Assembly (NCBI GenBank): GCA_024743115.1
Contig: JANSXC010000009.1
Span: forward strand, 62,001-126,000
From: a bacterium
GTDB lineage: Bacteria > Planctomycetota > UBA1135 > UBA2386
Reading direction: 5' to 3'
DNA length: 64,000 bases
The first letter of the stretch is position 1. Each line of letters starts with the position of its first letter. The position numbers were made by a program, and so were the translations under genes. Positions 1 to 8,537 of this stretch are shown here, in pieces. The notes below the pieces were generated by a model, which was not told where the DNA came from, did not search any database, and worked only from the letters and a program-made list of their open reading frames with translations.

Positions 1-1
1 C

Positions 2-868
2 GCCGCCGTGCGCGCCGGGCTCGCGGACACGCGCTGGGACTGGCTGCTGTCGCTCGATGACGAGGAACCGCTCTGCGCCCTCGCCGCCGGGCTCGCGGCG
101 GAGAAGCTCTCCGGCGCGACGCTCGATCAGGATGGTCAACGCATCTACACCGACGACGTCGAACCGTGGTTCGGCATGGGGCTGCTCGCGCGCGCCGGCA
201 AGGCCACTGCGGATGCGCGCAAGATCAGCAACCAGCGCACACACCCGGAAATCTTCGCGACGATGTTCGGCATCGAACCAGGCCGCCCCGAACTGCCGCT
301 GCCCGATGCCGCCGGTGCGGCTGCGCGGGCCTTCGCGCAGCAGAACGGGCTCGGCGACGGCCGGCTGCTCGTCGGCCTCAACACCGGCGCGGGTGGCCGC
401 TGGACCAGCAAGGGGCTGCCGACCGACCGCGTCGTCGCCTACGCCGACGCTCTCGCCAAGGCGAGTGGGCAGCCGATCGACTTCCTGATCCTCGGCGGCC
501 CCAACGAACGCGAACGCAACGGCGAGATCGCGAGCGGCATCAAAGGCCTCGGGGACCACGCCCGCGCCGTCGACCCCGGCACCGACAACGACATCCCGAC
601 GTTCTCGGCCATCCTCGGCCTGTGCGATCTGTTACTCACGAGCGACTCGCTCGCGCTGCACCTCGGCGTCGCGCTGGACGTGCCGATCGTCGCGTTCTTC
701 GCCCCGACCTCGGCCGCGGAGATCGAGCTCTACGGCCTCGGCGAGAAGGTCGTCAGCACGGCGACCGACTACTGCACGTATCGACCCGACGCGGACAACA
801 CGACGATCACGGTCGAACGCCTCGTCGCCGCGACCGAGCGGGTACTGGCCGCCAACGCGAAGCGCTAG
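2..868 (+). CDS. Glycosyltransferase family 9 (heptosyltransferase-like), 5' end cut by window
   Basis: The frame is open to the left edge, so the N-terminus is probably outside the window; the first start-like codon is a GTG at 8. The visible 286 or so residues look like the C-terminal Rossmann half of an ADP-heptose:LPS heptosyltransferase-type GT9 enzyme. The signature is near residues 204-230 of the visible part: a DS-x3-LH-x-G-x-A-x3-P stretch followed by FFAPTS, matching the GT9 nucleotide-sugar-binding region, and a GLNTGAG stretch at the start of that half. Such enzymes act on the cytoplasmic face of the inner membrane, adding a sugar to LPS core or a related glycolipid. The neighbour downstream is an unrelated sigma factor gene, so the window gives no pathway context. 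Donor and acceptor sugar cannot be told. Confidence 0.8.
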   Translation, partial: AAVRAGLADTRWDWLLSLDDEEPLCALAAGLAAEKLSGATLDQDGQRIYTDDVEPWFGMGLLARAGKATADARKISNQRTHPEIFATMFGIEPGRPELPLPDAAGAAARAFAQQNGLGDGRLLVGLNTGAGGRWTSKGLPTDRVVAYADALAKASGQPIDFLILGGPNERERNGEIASGIKGLGDHARAVDPGTDNDIPTFSAILGLCDLLLTSDSLALHLGVALDVPIVAFFAPTSAAEIELYGLGEKVVSTATDYCTYRPDADNTTITVERLVAATERVLAANAKR

Positions 869-977
869 CCCCCGCCGGCCGCCGCGGAGCCCACGCCGAG
901 CCGCAATCGCCGGGCACGCATCGCAAAAACGTGCAACACTCGTGGCTCCGAGATCGTCGTGCCTCTGCCACGACCCG

Positions 978-3900
978 ATGTCCACTCACGTTCCACCCGA
1001 CCAGGCGCTCGACATGCTGGCCCACCGGCACTTCATCCGGGGGATCGTGCGCTCGCTGCTGCGCGGCAGCGATGGGGAGGAAGACGTCGTGCAGCAGACG
1101 ATGCTCAAAGCCTGCAGCGAAGGTCCGCGTGACCGCGGTCGGCTGCGCCCTTGGCTCGCACGAATCGCCCGCAACCTCGCGTTCGACCACCTGCGCATGC
1201 GCCGACGGCGGCGCAAGCACGACGAGGAACGCGCCGATGTCCGACCCGGCGAGCCGTCGCCTGCGGACGTGTTGCAACGCGAAGAGGAACGGCAACGCGT
1301 CGTGCAGGCGGTGCTCGCGATGCCGCCGGCCTATCGCGCGGTCTTGCTGATGCGGTTCTGGGGCGAGCTCACGACGGCCGAGATCGCGCAGCGACTCGGC
1401 GAACCGGACGCAACGATCCGATCCCGCTTGCACCGCGGCATCGGCATGCTGCGCCAGAAGCTGGACCGCGAGTTCGGCGGGCGCGCGGCCTGGGTGACGG
1501 CACTGCTGCCGTTCGCCGATCCGGGCCAGCTGATCGCCCCAGCCGGAGCTGCATCGGCCAGCACCGCCACGTTCATGTCGGGCCCGACGCCAACCACACT
1601 CGGAACCGCCACCAAGATCTCGACGACCGGAGCGTTACTGATGACGAAGTCCAAGATGCTGCTGAGCACGATCGCCTGTGCGGCCGTGGGATTGATGGCC
1701 TGGCTGGCGTGGCAGAGCGACGGCGCCCCCTCACCACAGCCGACGAACCGGAACGACGCCACGGCCTCGATCGCTCGGGGCGAAGTCGCGACGCGCGCGG
1801 CCACGGATGCCACGGCCGACGAGGCCACGACGGACTCGTCGCCCGAGCGGCTCACTGCCGCCCCCACCGGTGCACTGACCGTGCAAGGCGTCGTCGTACA
1901 CGACGGTAATCCCCAGCCGAACGTTCCGTTGACGCTGCAGTGGTTCACCGGCACCCAGACCGAAGACGCGCCTCTGAGCGAGCACGAGCTTCTGAGCGAC
2001 AGCCAGGGCCGTTTCGTGTGGCGCGGCGCTACCAGAACCGAGTTCGAAACGGTCCGCGTGAGCGCGCCGCAGGCAAGGGCGCAGGCCTGGGCCGACTCCG
2101 AGGTCATCGCACCCGACACGACCGAGGTGTCACTCGAAGTCTCGATCGTCCCGCTCGATCGCGTCCTGTTCGGGCGCGTGCACGACGGGGCCGGCAAGCC
2201 GGTCTCCGGGGTGCGACTGTCGATCAACGGCTGGCGGAAGAGCGCCACGGTCTCCGACGCCGACGGCCGCTACGAGTTACCCGTGCCGCAGCGCAGCTAT
2301 CCGCTCGTCGTCGAGCCGAAAGTGCACCGCCATCGCCTCATCAACGGCTACATGCCCGACGACGCGACCCGCCACGAGTTCGACATCGCACTCGTCCCCG
2401 GGGCCGCATTCGAGGGCTTCGTCGTCGACGAGAACGAAGCACCGGTGGCAGGAGCCACGGTCCGAGCCTCCGGCCTGATGGGCCAGGGCGTCGAGACCGG
2501 CGCCGACGGACGATTCGTGCTCACTGGCGCGGCACCTGACTCGCGCCATGAACTCACCGCCAAGAAACCCGGGTACCGGCGCGGCAACGCCATCGCGCAA
2601 CCGGGCGGAGAACCCAGCAGGATCGTCCTGTTGCCCGGACTCGAACTCGGGCTGCAAGTCTGCGACCTCGCGGGCAAACCGGTCGTTGGCGCGACCGTTC
2701 ACGTCGTGCCTGAGCCGCACAGCGGCTGGCACTCGCGCGGTCTCACCGACGCCGCCGGCAAGAAGCGGCTCGTCGACCTGCCGCCGGGGCCGTTCGACGT
2801 GATCGTCCAGTATCCCGGGTTCGTGCGCGACCGCCGCACCGTCGACGCAGCGAAGACGACAGGCGATGTGACGATCGCGATGCGGCCCGGATTCACGGTC
2901 GCGGGACAGGTCACCGACACCGCCGGCGAACCGATGGCCGGAGTCTCGGTCTACGCCGAGGACCCCACGGCCGACTTCGCCAAGCGTGGGGTCGGGACCC
3001 GGGCGAAGACCGACGCGGCCGGGGGATTCGCGATCAACGATCTACCACCCGGTAGTTTCACCGTCTACGCACACCACGACGGCTACGCGCGCGCGTCGCT
3101 GCCCGGCATCCACAACGCCCGCACGGACCTCGTGCTTCGACTCGCGGCAGCGCCCGCGGTCGCGGGCCGCGTCGTGGATGCCGCGACCGGTGAGCCCATC
3201 CGCGAGTTCACGGTCGCGATCGCGGCGAACCACGAGGTGCAGAGTCTGCACATCAGCCCGAAGCGGTTCGAAGACGACCACGGCTACTTCCGCTTCCAGA
3301 ACTGGCGCATGAAGGCCGGTGCCGAGCTGTTCCTCGAAATCCGCGCCCCGGGCTACGCGCCGAGCCGGGTTCGCAGCGCCGGGCAAGTCAACCCGCCGCG
3401 CGACCAGAACGTCGTCCGCCTGCACGTCGGCGCCACGGTCAAGGGGACCGTCCGCGATGCCGCGACCAACACCGCGATCGCCGGCGCCGAGCTCACCTTG
3501 AACCTCGGTGACGGCAAAGACGACCTGCATCGCTTCTTTCGCAGCCGCGGTCAGACGACGACCGCCGATGCGAACGGCAAGTTCGCGATCGCGAACGTCG
3601 CGCCCGGAACTCACCGCGTCACGGTCCGCCACGCGGACTACCCGGGCAACGCCCACGGCCCGTTCGAAGTTCCCGCGGGTGACGAGCCCGTCACGATCGA
3701 GCCGACGCTGCGACGCGGGGTCACGGTCCGTGGTCGGGTCACCGGCGCCCAGAACGCTGCGGGCTGGAAGATCCGCGCCCTGGGTCGCAACCAGGAGGTC
3801 GAGACGCGCATCGGACCGGATCTGACGTTCACGCTCGAGGGCCTCGGACCCGGTCGCTACCACCTGATCGTGAAGCCCGAAACCGGCGCGGATCTCAGCC

Positions 3901-4217
3901 AGCAGATCCAGGTCGGCGCCAAGGACCTCGACGGCATCGAACTGGCTCTCGACGCGGGTTCGGGAGCGATCCGCGGCACCGTCCGCGGCATAGAACACGG
4001 CTGGGTCTCGATCACCCGGGTCGCCGCCGAGAAAGGCCAGCCGACGGTCGGCCGGCGCCAGAAGTTCGACGATGGCACGTTCACCTTCCGCGGCCTCGCT
4101 CCGGGCCACTACCGCATCGAACTCCACGATCGCGGATGGACGGGCCGGGGGAAGGCGGAAATCGACGTCGGTGCAGTGGAAGTTCCGGTGGAGATCACGT
4201 TCGAGAAGAACCGATAG
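978..4217 (+). CDS. ECF sigma factor fused to a membrane-spanning carboxypeptidase-regulatory-like repeat tail
   Basis: 1079 residues. Residues about 10-80 form sigma region 2 (DMLAHRHFIRGIVRSLLRG, then EEDVVQQTMLKA and the WLARIARNLAFDHLR stretch) and 115-165 form region 4 with a helix-turn-helix (TTAEIAQRLGEPDATIRSRL). After a short linker a single hydrophobic segment lies at about 228-245, followed by a Thr/Ala-rich spacer and then roughly eight beta-sandwich repeats of carboxypeptidase-regulatory type (pattern G-x-V-x-D-x3-P-x3-A/V-x-V with DA-D/G-GRF turns) to the end. By topology the sigma part would be cytoplasmic and the repeats periplasmic. The ATG at 978 is preferred to the in-frame GTG at 942 because it places the start at the usual ECF N-terminus. 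ECF factors with large C-terminal extensions are known in Planctomycetes; the function of this tail is inferred to be sensing or sequestration. No separate anti-sigma gene is next to it. Confidence 0.85.
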   Translation: MSTHVPPDQALDMLAHRHFIRGIVRSLLRGSDGEEDVVQQTMLKACSEGPRDRGRLRPWLARIARNLAFDHLRMRRRRRKHDEERADVRPGEPSPADVLQREEERQRVVQAVLAMPPAYRAVLLMRFWGELTTAEIAQRLGEPDATIRSRLHRGIGMLRQKLDREFGGRAAWVTALLPFADPGQLIAPAGAASASTATFMSGPTPTTLGTATKISTTGALLMTKSKMLLSTIACAAVGLMAWLAWQSDGAPSPQPTNRNDATASIARGEVATRAATDATADEATTDSSPERLTAAPTGALTVQGVVVHDGNPQPNVPLTLQWFTGTQTEDAPLSEHELLSDSQGRFVWRGATRTEFETVRVSAPQARAQAWADSEVIAPDTTEVSLEVSIVPLDRVLFGRVHDGAGKPVSGVRLSINGWRKSATVSDADGRYELPVPQRSYPLVVEPKVHRHRLINGYMPDDATRHEFDIALVPGAAFEGFVVDENEAPVAGATVRASGLMGQGVETGADGRFVLTGAAPDSRHELTAKKPGYRRGNAIAQPGGEPSRIVLLPGLELGLQVCDLAGKPVVGATVHVVPEPHSGWHSRGLTDAAGKKRLVDLPPGPFDVIVQYPGFVRDRRTVDAAKTTGDVTIAMRPGFTVAGQVTDTAGEPMAGVSVYAEDPTADFAKRGVGTRAKTDAAGGFAINDLPPGSFTVYAHHDGYARASLPGIHNARTDLVLRLAAAPAVAGRVVDAATGEPIREFTVAIAANHEVQSLHISPKRFEDDHGYFRFQNWRMKAGAELFLEIRAPGYAPSRVRSAGQVNPPRDQNVVRLHVGATVKGTVRDAATNTAIAGAELTLNLGDGKDDLHRFFRSRGQTTTADANGKFAIANVAPGTHRVTVRHADYPGNAHGPFEVPAGDEPVTIEPTLRRGVTVRGRVTGAQNAAGWKIRALGRNQEVETRIGPDLTFTLEGLGPGRYHLIVKPETGADLSQQIQVGAKDLDGIELALDAGSGAIRGTVRGIEHGWVSITRVAAEKGQPTVGRRQKFDDGTFTFRGLAPGHYRIELHDRGWTGRGKAEIDVGAVEVPVEITFEKNR

Positions 4218-4313
4218 CAGCACCGGTTCGGGACTCGCAACGGCGCGGGCCGCGACCGCCCCCTCCGCGTCAGGTTCAGGTCTAGGCGCGTGGTCTTCCC
4301 CGCCCCCTGCGGC

Positions 4314-4319
4314 TAACTT
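4314..4319 (+). promoter_or_regulatory. Putative -10 element (TAACTT) just upstream of the DUF4956 gene
   Basis: TAACTT lies 9 nt before the TTG start at 4329 in otherwise GC-rich sequence; no Shine-Dalgarno is visible, so transcription may begin at or within a few bases of the start codon. No convincing -35 element was found. One of a group of similar sites in this window. Confidence 0.4.
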
Positions 4320-4328
4320 GACCCGGCC

Positions 4329-5030
4329 TTGATCTTCGCCCTCGCCACAACGCCTCAGAGCACGCTCCTCGGCGAACTGCCGACCGAGCTCGAACTCCTC
4401 GATCTCGCGATCAATCTGCTGCTCGTTCTCGTGCTCGGGTTCGTGCTCGGCTGGCACTTCGTGCGCTTCGGCCAGGTGCTGAGCAACAAGCGTAAGCTCG
4501 CGCGCGTGCTGGTCTTCGTGAGCGCCACGACGCTGCTGATCATCAGCGTCGTCAAAGTCTCGCTCGCGCTGTCTCTCGGCCTCGTCGGCGCGCTGTCGAT
4601 CATCCGCTTCCGCACGCCCGTCAAGGAGCCGGAGGAGCTCGCATACCTGTTCCTCGCGATCGCGGTCGGCGTCGGACTCGGCGCGGATCGCCGCCTCGAG
4701 ACCGCACTCGTGTTCGTCGTGATTCTCACGGCGATGGCGCTGCGGCACGGCCTGCCCGGAGGCAAGGCTCCGCTGCTCACGATCCTGCAGGTCAGCAAGC
4801 CCGGTCCGCTCGACGCCGAACGCGCGCCGCTCGACGCCCTGCTGCCAGCGGTTTCCGATCACTGCGCTCGCGTTGATCTGCGCCGCGTCGACGCGAGCCC
4901 GGACGAGTTCCACGCCAGCCTGCTCGTCGAGATCGCCGCACCCGACCGCCTGCAGCCCCTGCTCGATGGGATCCAGAAGGCGGTCCCCGGTGCCACGATC
5001 AGCGTCGTCGAGCGCGACGGCCTGGACTGA
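4329..5030 (+). CDS. DUF4956 family membrane protein
   Basis: 233 residues with about four transmembrane helices in the first 150 residues and a soluble alpha/beta tail of about 80. The core stretch GLVGALSIIRFRTPVKEP, followed by ELAYLFLAIAVGVGLGA, is the diagnostic DUF4956 motif. A TTG start at 4329 is required because no other start precedes the first helix. The gene is 12 bp upstream of the CotH gene and followed by a VTC polymerase, a combination seen in many bacteria in which DUF4956, CotH and VTC-domain genes sit together. In this context it is inferred to be the membrane partner of the polyphosphate polymerase or of the CotH kinase; its biochemical role is unknown. Confidence 0.85.
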   Translation: MIFALATTPQSTLLGELPTELELLDLAINLLLVLVLGFVLGWHFVRFGQVLSNKRKLARVLVFVSATTLLIISVVKVSLALSLGLVGALSIIRFRTPVKEPEELAYLFLAIAVGVGLGADRRLETALVFVVILTAMALRHGLPGGKAPLLTILQVSKPGPLDAERAPLDALLPAVSDHCARVDLRRVDASPDEFHASLLVEIAAPDRLQPLLDGIQKAVPGATISVVERDGLD

Positions 5031-5042
5031 CGGGGGCCGCCG

Positions 5043-7844
5043 GTGTTGATCCACAGCCACCCGACCAGAAGCCGCGGCGCCGGCATCGCACTGCTCACGC
5101 TCCTGCTCACGGCTGCCGGCTTTGCGCTCGGGTACCGCATCGCCATCGAGCACCGCCCCGACTCGGAAGCAACCGCGAACGCAACGCACCAAGACCGGGA
5201 CCCGACTCCGGAACTGCTGCCGCGACCGCGCCAGGCCACGGGCGAACTACCCCTGCTCGAGATCACGATCGCGGCAGCCGACTGGCAGAAGATCACCGCG
5301 CATCGCGAACGTGCGCTCGCCGCGAAGTTCCTGTTCCCCGATCCCGCCGCGATCGTGCCGGCGACGATTCGTCGCGGCGACCGGACCGCCGAGGGCACCG
5401 CCCGCCTCAAGGGGGACTGGACCGACCACTACGACACGGACCAGTGGTCGCTGCGGATCGAGCTCGACGAGCCGCTGCAGGGCATGCGGCGGTTCTCGAT
5501 CCAGCATCCCAAGACCCGCGGCTACGTGATGGAATGGCTCGTGATGCGCACGGCCGAGAAGCTCGGCGTGCTGGCGCCGCGGGTCGAGTTCGTGCACGCA
5601 TCGATCAACGGCCGCGAGCCCAAGGTCTACTACCTCGAAGAACGCCCGGGCAAAGAGATGCTCGAGGCCCGCGGCCGGCGCGACGGCCCGATCGTGAAGT
5701 TCGGCGAGGACGCGCTGTGGAGCACCCACAAGCAGCTCGACTTCCTCAGCGTCGGTGTGCTGCCGAGTGACTTCGAGCGCATGTACCTCGCCTACGACGC
5801 ACCCGCGGAGGTCATGAGCGAACGCCGCCTCGCCAAGGTCGAGACGCTCAACCGCCGCATCGATCGTGCGGTCAAGCAGGCCCGTGACCTGCAAGCGCTG
5901 ATCGTCGCACAGGATCTCGCGAACCATTCGACGCGCGTGCAGCAGAGTCTCGCGCAGCTCCAGGGCCGCACGGTCGACGATCTGTTCGTGACACCCGCAC
6001 TCGGTCGACTGCTCGCGCTCTACACGTTCTACCAAGGATTCCACGGGCTGCTCTGGAACCAACTGCGGCTCTACCACGATCCCGTCAGAGATCGCCTCGA
6101 ACCGATCGCCAACGACTCCGATGGCAGCTTCCTGCTGCGGCCGGGCGAGATCGTCGTCGGCTCGCCCGACGCGCGCTGGTTCCGGCAGAGCCCGACCGCC
6201 CTGACGACCGCCTACGAACAACTCGGCGAGATGACCGAGCCGGGCTGGGCCAAGGACCTGATGCAGGAACTGCGCCCCGAACTACTGCGCGCCGCCGCGG
6301 CGATGAAGGCCACGGGGATCCAGATCCCGGGCTTCGACGTGCTCGACTCGCTCGACACGCTGATGCGCCAGCAGGTCGATCGGCTCGCGGCATTCGTGCG
6401 CCCCGAAGTCGCGGCGACGTTCGACGCGCGAGTCGTCGAGCTCATGGACTTCGACAGCTCGGAACACGAGCCCGGGCCAATGCGCGCCATCGAGGTCGAT
6501 GTGCGCGCCACGACGAAAGTGCCGACGCGAATCGACACGTTCGTCCTCAGCAACGGCCGGGCCCTGTCACCCGCGCTGACGGCGGTAGGCATCGCCGGCG
6601 AACCGGACACCGCCGACCTCGTCGTGCGCCTGCCCGATGACGCCGTGCTGCTGCCCACTGACGGGCGAGCCCTGCGCTTTCGCTTCCCGCTCGACGGCCG
6701 CCTCGCGGGCCTGTCCGAGGTCCAGGCGATGAAGCGAGCGATCCGACAGCAGCTCGTGACTCCCGACCCGACCGATCTCACGATCACGGCCCGCTACCGT
6801 CCGGTTTCGGAACCCGAGGCGCGCCAGCAAGAACTCGTGCTACGCACCAACTACGACGCCAGCGCAACGACGACGGGCCGACCGACGCCACCGAGCCTGT
6901 GGCAGGCGCTCGAGCAACATGCGTTCCTGACCTACGACCTCGACTCGCGCGAGCTGCGGGTCCTGCCGGGCAGTCATGTGGTCGAACAGGACGTGATCCT
7001 GCCCGACGCGGTCACGCTACACATCGGCGCTGGCACGGAGTTGGTGCTCGCGCACGGAACGGTCCTGGTCATGGGCGCCATGCGGTCGAGTGGCACGGCG
7101 ACGAACCCGGTCAAGCTCCGAGCCGCGGATCCGACGCAGGGCTTCGAAGGCATCCTCGTGCTCGGCACCGCAGGCCCGAGCGTGCTCACGCACACCGAGT
7201 TCTCGCACGCCCGCGCGATCAACCGCGGCGGCTGGCAAACGACCGGCGGCATCACGTTCCTCGCTCAACGCGTCGAACTCACGGGCTGCCACTTCCACGC
7301 CGCGCTGGGAGAAGACGCGCTCAATCTCATCGGCACGCGATGCCGGCTCGAGGGTTGCCGCTTCACCGGCGGACCGAGCGACCTGTTCGACGGCGACTTC
7401 GTGAGCGGCGAAGTATTGCGCTGCCACTTCCGCGGCAGCGGCGAGGACGCGCTGGACGTCAGTGGCTCGGTCCTCTCGGTCAGCAACTGCACGTTCGTCG
7501 AGATCGGTGACAAGGCACTGTCGGTCGGCGAAGGGTCACGACTCACGGCCCGCGACTGCCGGGTGCGCTCGGCGGCGATCGCGATGGCGAGCAAGGATCG
7601 TTCTCGAGCCGTCGCCGAGCGTCTGACCGTCGATCGGGTCGAGCACTTCGTGTTCGCGAGCTACATCAAGAAGCCCGAGTTCGGCGCCTCGCAGATCGAG
7701 GCCAAGAAACTGACCTGGAACGGCGCGGGCAAACCACGACACCTGGCCCAAACGACGTGCACCGTCGCAGTCGACGGCCAGACGATCGCGACCGAGGACA
7801 TCGACGTCGGCGCGCTATATCGCGCCAAGGTTCTGGGCAAGTGA
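5043..7844 (+). CDS. CotH-like kinase family protein with C-terminal parallel beta-helix
   Basis: 933 residues. A signal-anchor helix lies at about 12-30, so the bulk is extracytoplasmic. Residues 70-450 match the CotH protein-kinase-like fold: an early beta-rich region with DWTDHYDT and SLRIEL, then the conserved PIANDSDGSF stretch with N357, D358 and D360 in the position of the family's metal-binding Asp/Asn motif. Residues about 630-900 are a parallel beta-helix with repeated short strands (LTGCHF, LEGCRF, VSNCTF), a module not part of the spore-coat CotH core. It starts with GTG at 5043, 12 bp after DUF4956, and its stop overlaps the next gene by 4 bp. CotH kinases phosphorylate secreted proteins in spore formers; the substrate here is unknown. 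The partner genes suggest a polyphosphate- or cell-surface-linked role. Confidence 0.85.
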   Translation: MLIHSHPTRSRGAGIALLTLLLTAAGFALGYRIAIEHRPDSEATANATHQDRDPTPELLPRPRQATGELPLLEITIAAADWQKITAHRERALAAKFLFPDPAAIVPATIRRGDRTAEGTARLKGDWTDHYDTDQWSLRIELDEPLQGMRRFSIQHPKTRGYVMEWLVMRTAEKLGVLAPRVEFVHASINGREPKVYYLEERPGKEMLEARGRRDGPIVKFGEDALWSTHKQLDFLSVGVLPSDFERMYLAYDAPAEVMSERRLAKVETLNRRIDRAVKQARDLQALIVAQDLANHSTRVQQSLAQLQGRTVDDLFVTPALGRLLALYTFYQGFHGLLWNQLRLYHDPVRDRLEPIANDSDGSFLLRPGEIVVGSPDARWFRQSPTALTTAYEQLGEMTEPGWAKDLMQELRPELLRAAAAMKATGIQIPGFDVLDSLDTLMRQQVDRLAAFVRPEVAATFDARVVELMDFDSSEHEPGPMRAIEVDVRATTKVPTRIDTFVLSNGRALSPALTAVGIAGEPDTADLVVRLPDDAVLLPTDGRALRFRFPLDGRLAGLSEVQAMKRAIRQQLVTPDPTDLTITARYRPVSEPEARQQELVLRTNYDASATTTGRPTPPSLWQALEQHAFLTYDLDSRELRVLPGSHVVEQDVILPDAVTLHIGAGTELVLAHGTVLVMGAMRSSGTATNPVKLRAADPTQGFEGILVLGTAGPSVLTHTEFSHARAINRGGWQTTGGITFLAQRVELTGCHFHAALGEDALNLIGTRCRLEGCRFTGGPSDLFDGDFVSGEVLRCHFRGSGEDALDVSGSVLSVSNCTFVEIGDKALSVGEGSRLTARDCRVRSAAIAMASKDRSRAVAERLTVDRVEHFVFASYIKKPEFGASQIEAKKLTWNGAGKPRHLAQTTCTVAVDGQTIATEDIDVGALYRAKVLGK

Positions 7845-8527
7845 CGCGCTACGAGGTGAAGCTCGTCGGTGACGCCCGCGACCACCGCCGCGTTCTGAGC
7901 GAACTCAGACTGCTGCCCGCGGTGCTGCGTCCGCACCATCCGCCGCGCACGGTACAGAGCATCTACCTCGACACGCCGAACGGTCGGGCACTCGCGGACA
8001 ACCTCGCCGGCATCTCGAACCGAACGAAGGTTCGGGTGCGTTGGTACGGCGAGGCCACCGATCTGGTCAACGCCCACCTCGAACAGAAACACCGCAGCAA
8101 CGCGCTCGGCACGAAGGACGTCGTCCGACTCGGCAGCGAGCTGCGGGTGCGCGGGGTCGACCGCCGCGCGTTCGTGGCCAACCTGCGCACCCGCCTCGAA
8201 CCTGCCGCCGCCGAATGGCTGCACGGCCTCGAGCCAGCGCAGTGGATTCGCTACCGCCGCGAATACTTCGTCAGCCGCGGTAAGGAGCTGCGGGTCACCG
8301 TCGACCGTGACGTCACGGCGTTCGACCAGCGCGTGCTGTCCACTCTGGACTGCCGGCACGGCACCCCGATCCCGAAGCTCCTGATCGTCGAGCTCAAGGC
8401 CGCGGCCGAGCACCGCGAAGCGATCGAGGAGTGGCTGCAGCACACCGGTCTGCGACCGAGCAAGTGCAGCAAGTTCGTGCTCGCATCAATACCTGGCGAA
8501 GCACCGATCGCGTCGCGCTACTGCTGA
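7841..8527 (+). CDS. VTC-domain polyphosphate polymerase
   Basis: 228 residues, almost exactly a single VTC catalytic domain. Visible family motifs are the N-terminal RYEVKLVG strand, IYLDT near residue 45, a KVRVRWYG strand near 65, LEQKHR (basic/acidic tunnel residues) near 85, RYRREYFVS and a late LIVELKA strand. VTC4-type enzymes make inorganic polyphosphate from NTP inside a tunnel of Arg/Lys/Glu residues. The GTG start at 7841 overlaps the CotH stop by 4 bp (GTGA) and begins the protein exactly at the first conserved strand, while the longer frame adds 28 Arg-rich shadow residues. The overlap indicates translational coupling in a DUF4956-CotH-VTC operon. No transmembrane segment is seen, so membrane attachment would come from the DUF4956 partner. 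Confidence 0.88.
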   Translation: MTRYEVKLVGDARDHRRVLSELRLLPAVLRPHHPPRTVQSIYLDTPNGRALADNLAGISNRTKVRVRWYGEATDLVNAHLEQKHRSNALGTKDVVRLGSELRVRGVDRRAFVANLRTRLEPAAAEWLHGLEPAQWIRYRREYFVSRGKELRVTVDRDVTAFDQRVLSTLDCRHGTPIPKLLIVELKAAAEHREAIEEWLQHTGLRPSKCSKFVLASIPGEAPIASRYC

Positions 8528-8537
8528 CGCGAAACGA

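Noticed and set aside
3042..5192. 716-codon ORF antisense to the ECF tail and DUF4956 genes
   Set aside because: High-GC shadow: Arg/Asp/Glu-rich composition without a domain, and it overlaps genes with clear families on the other strand.
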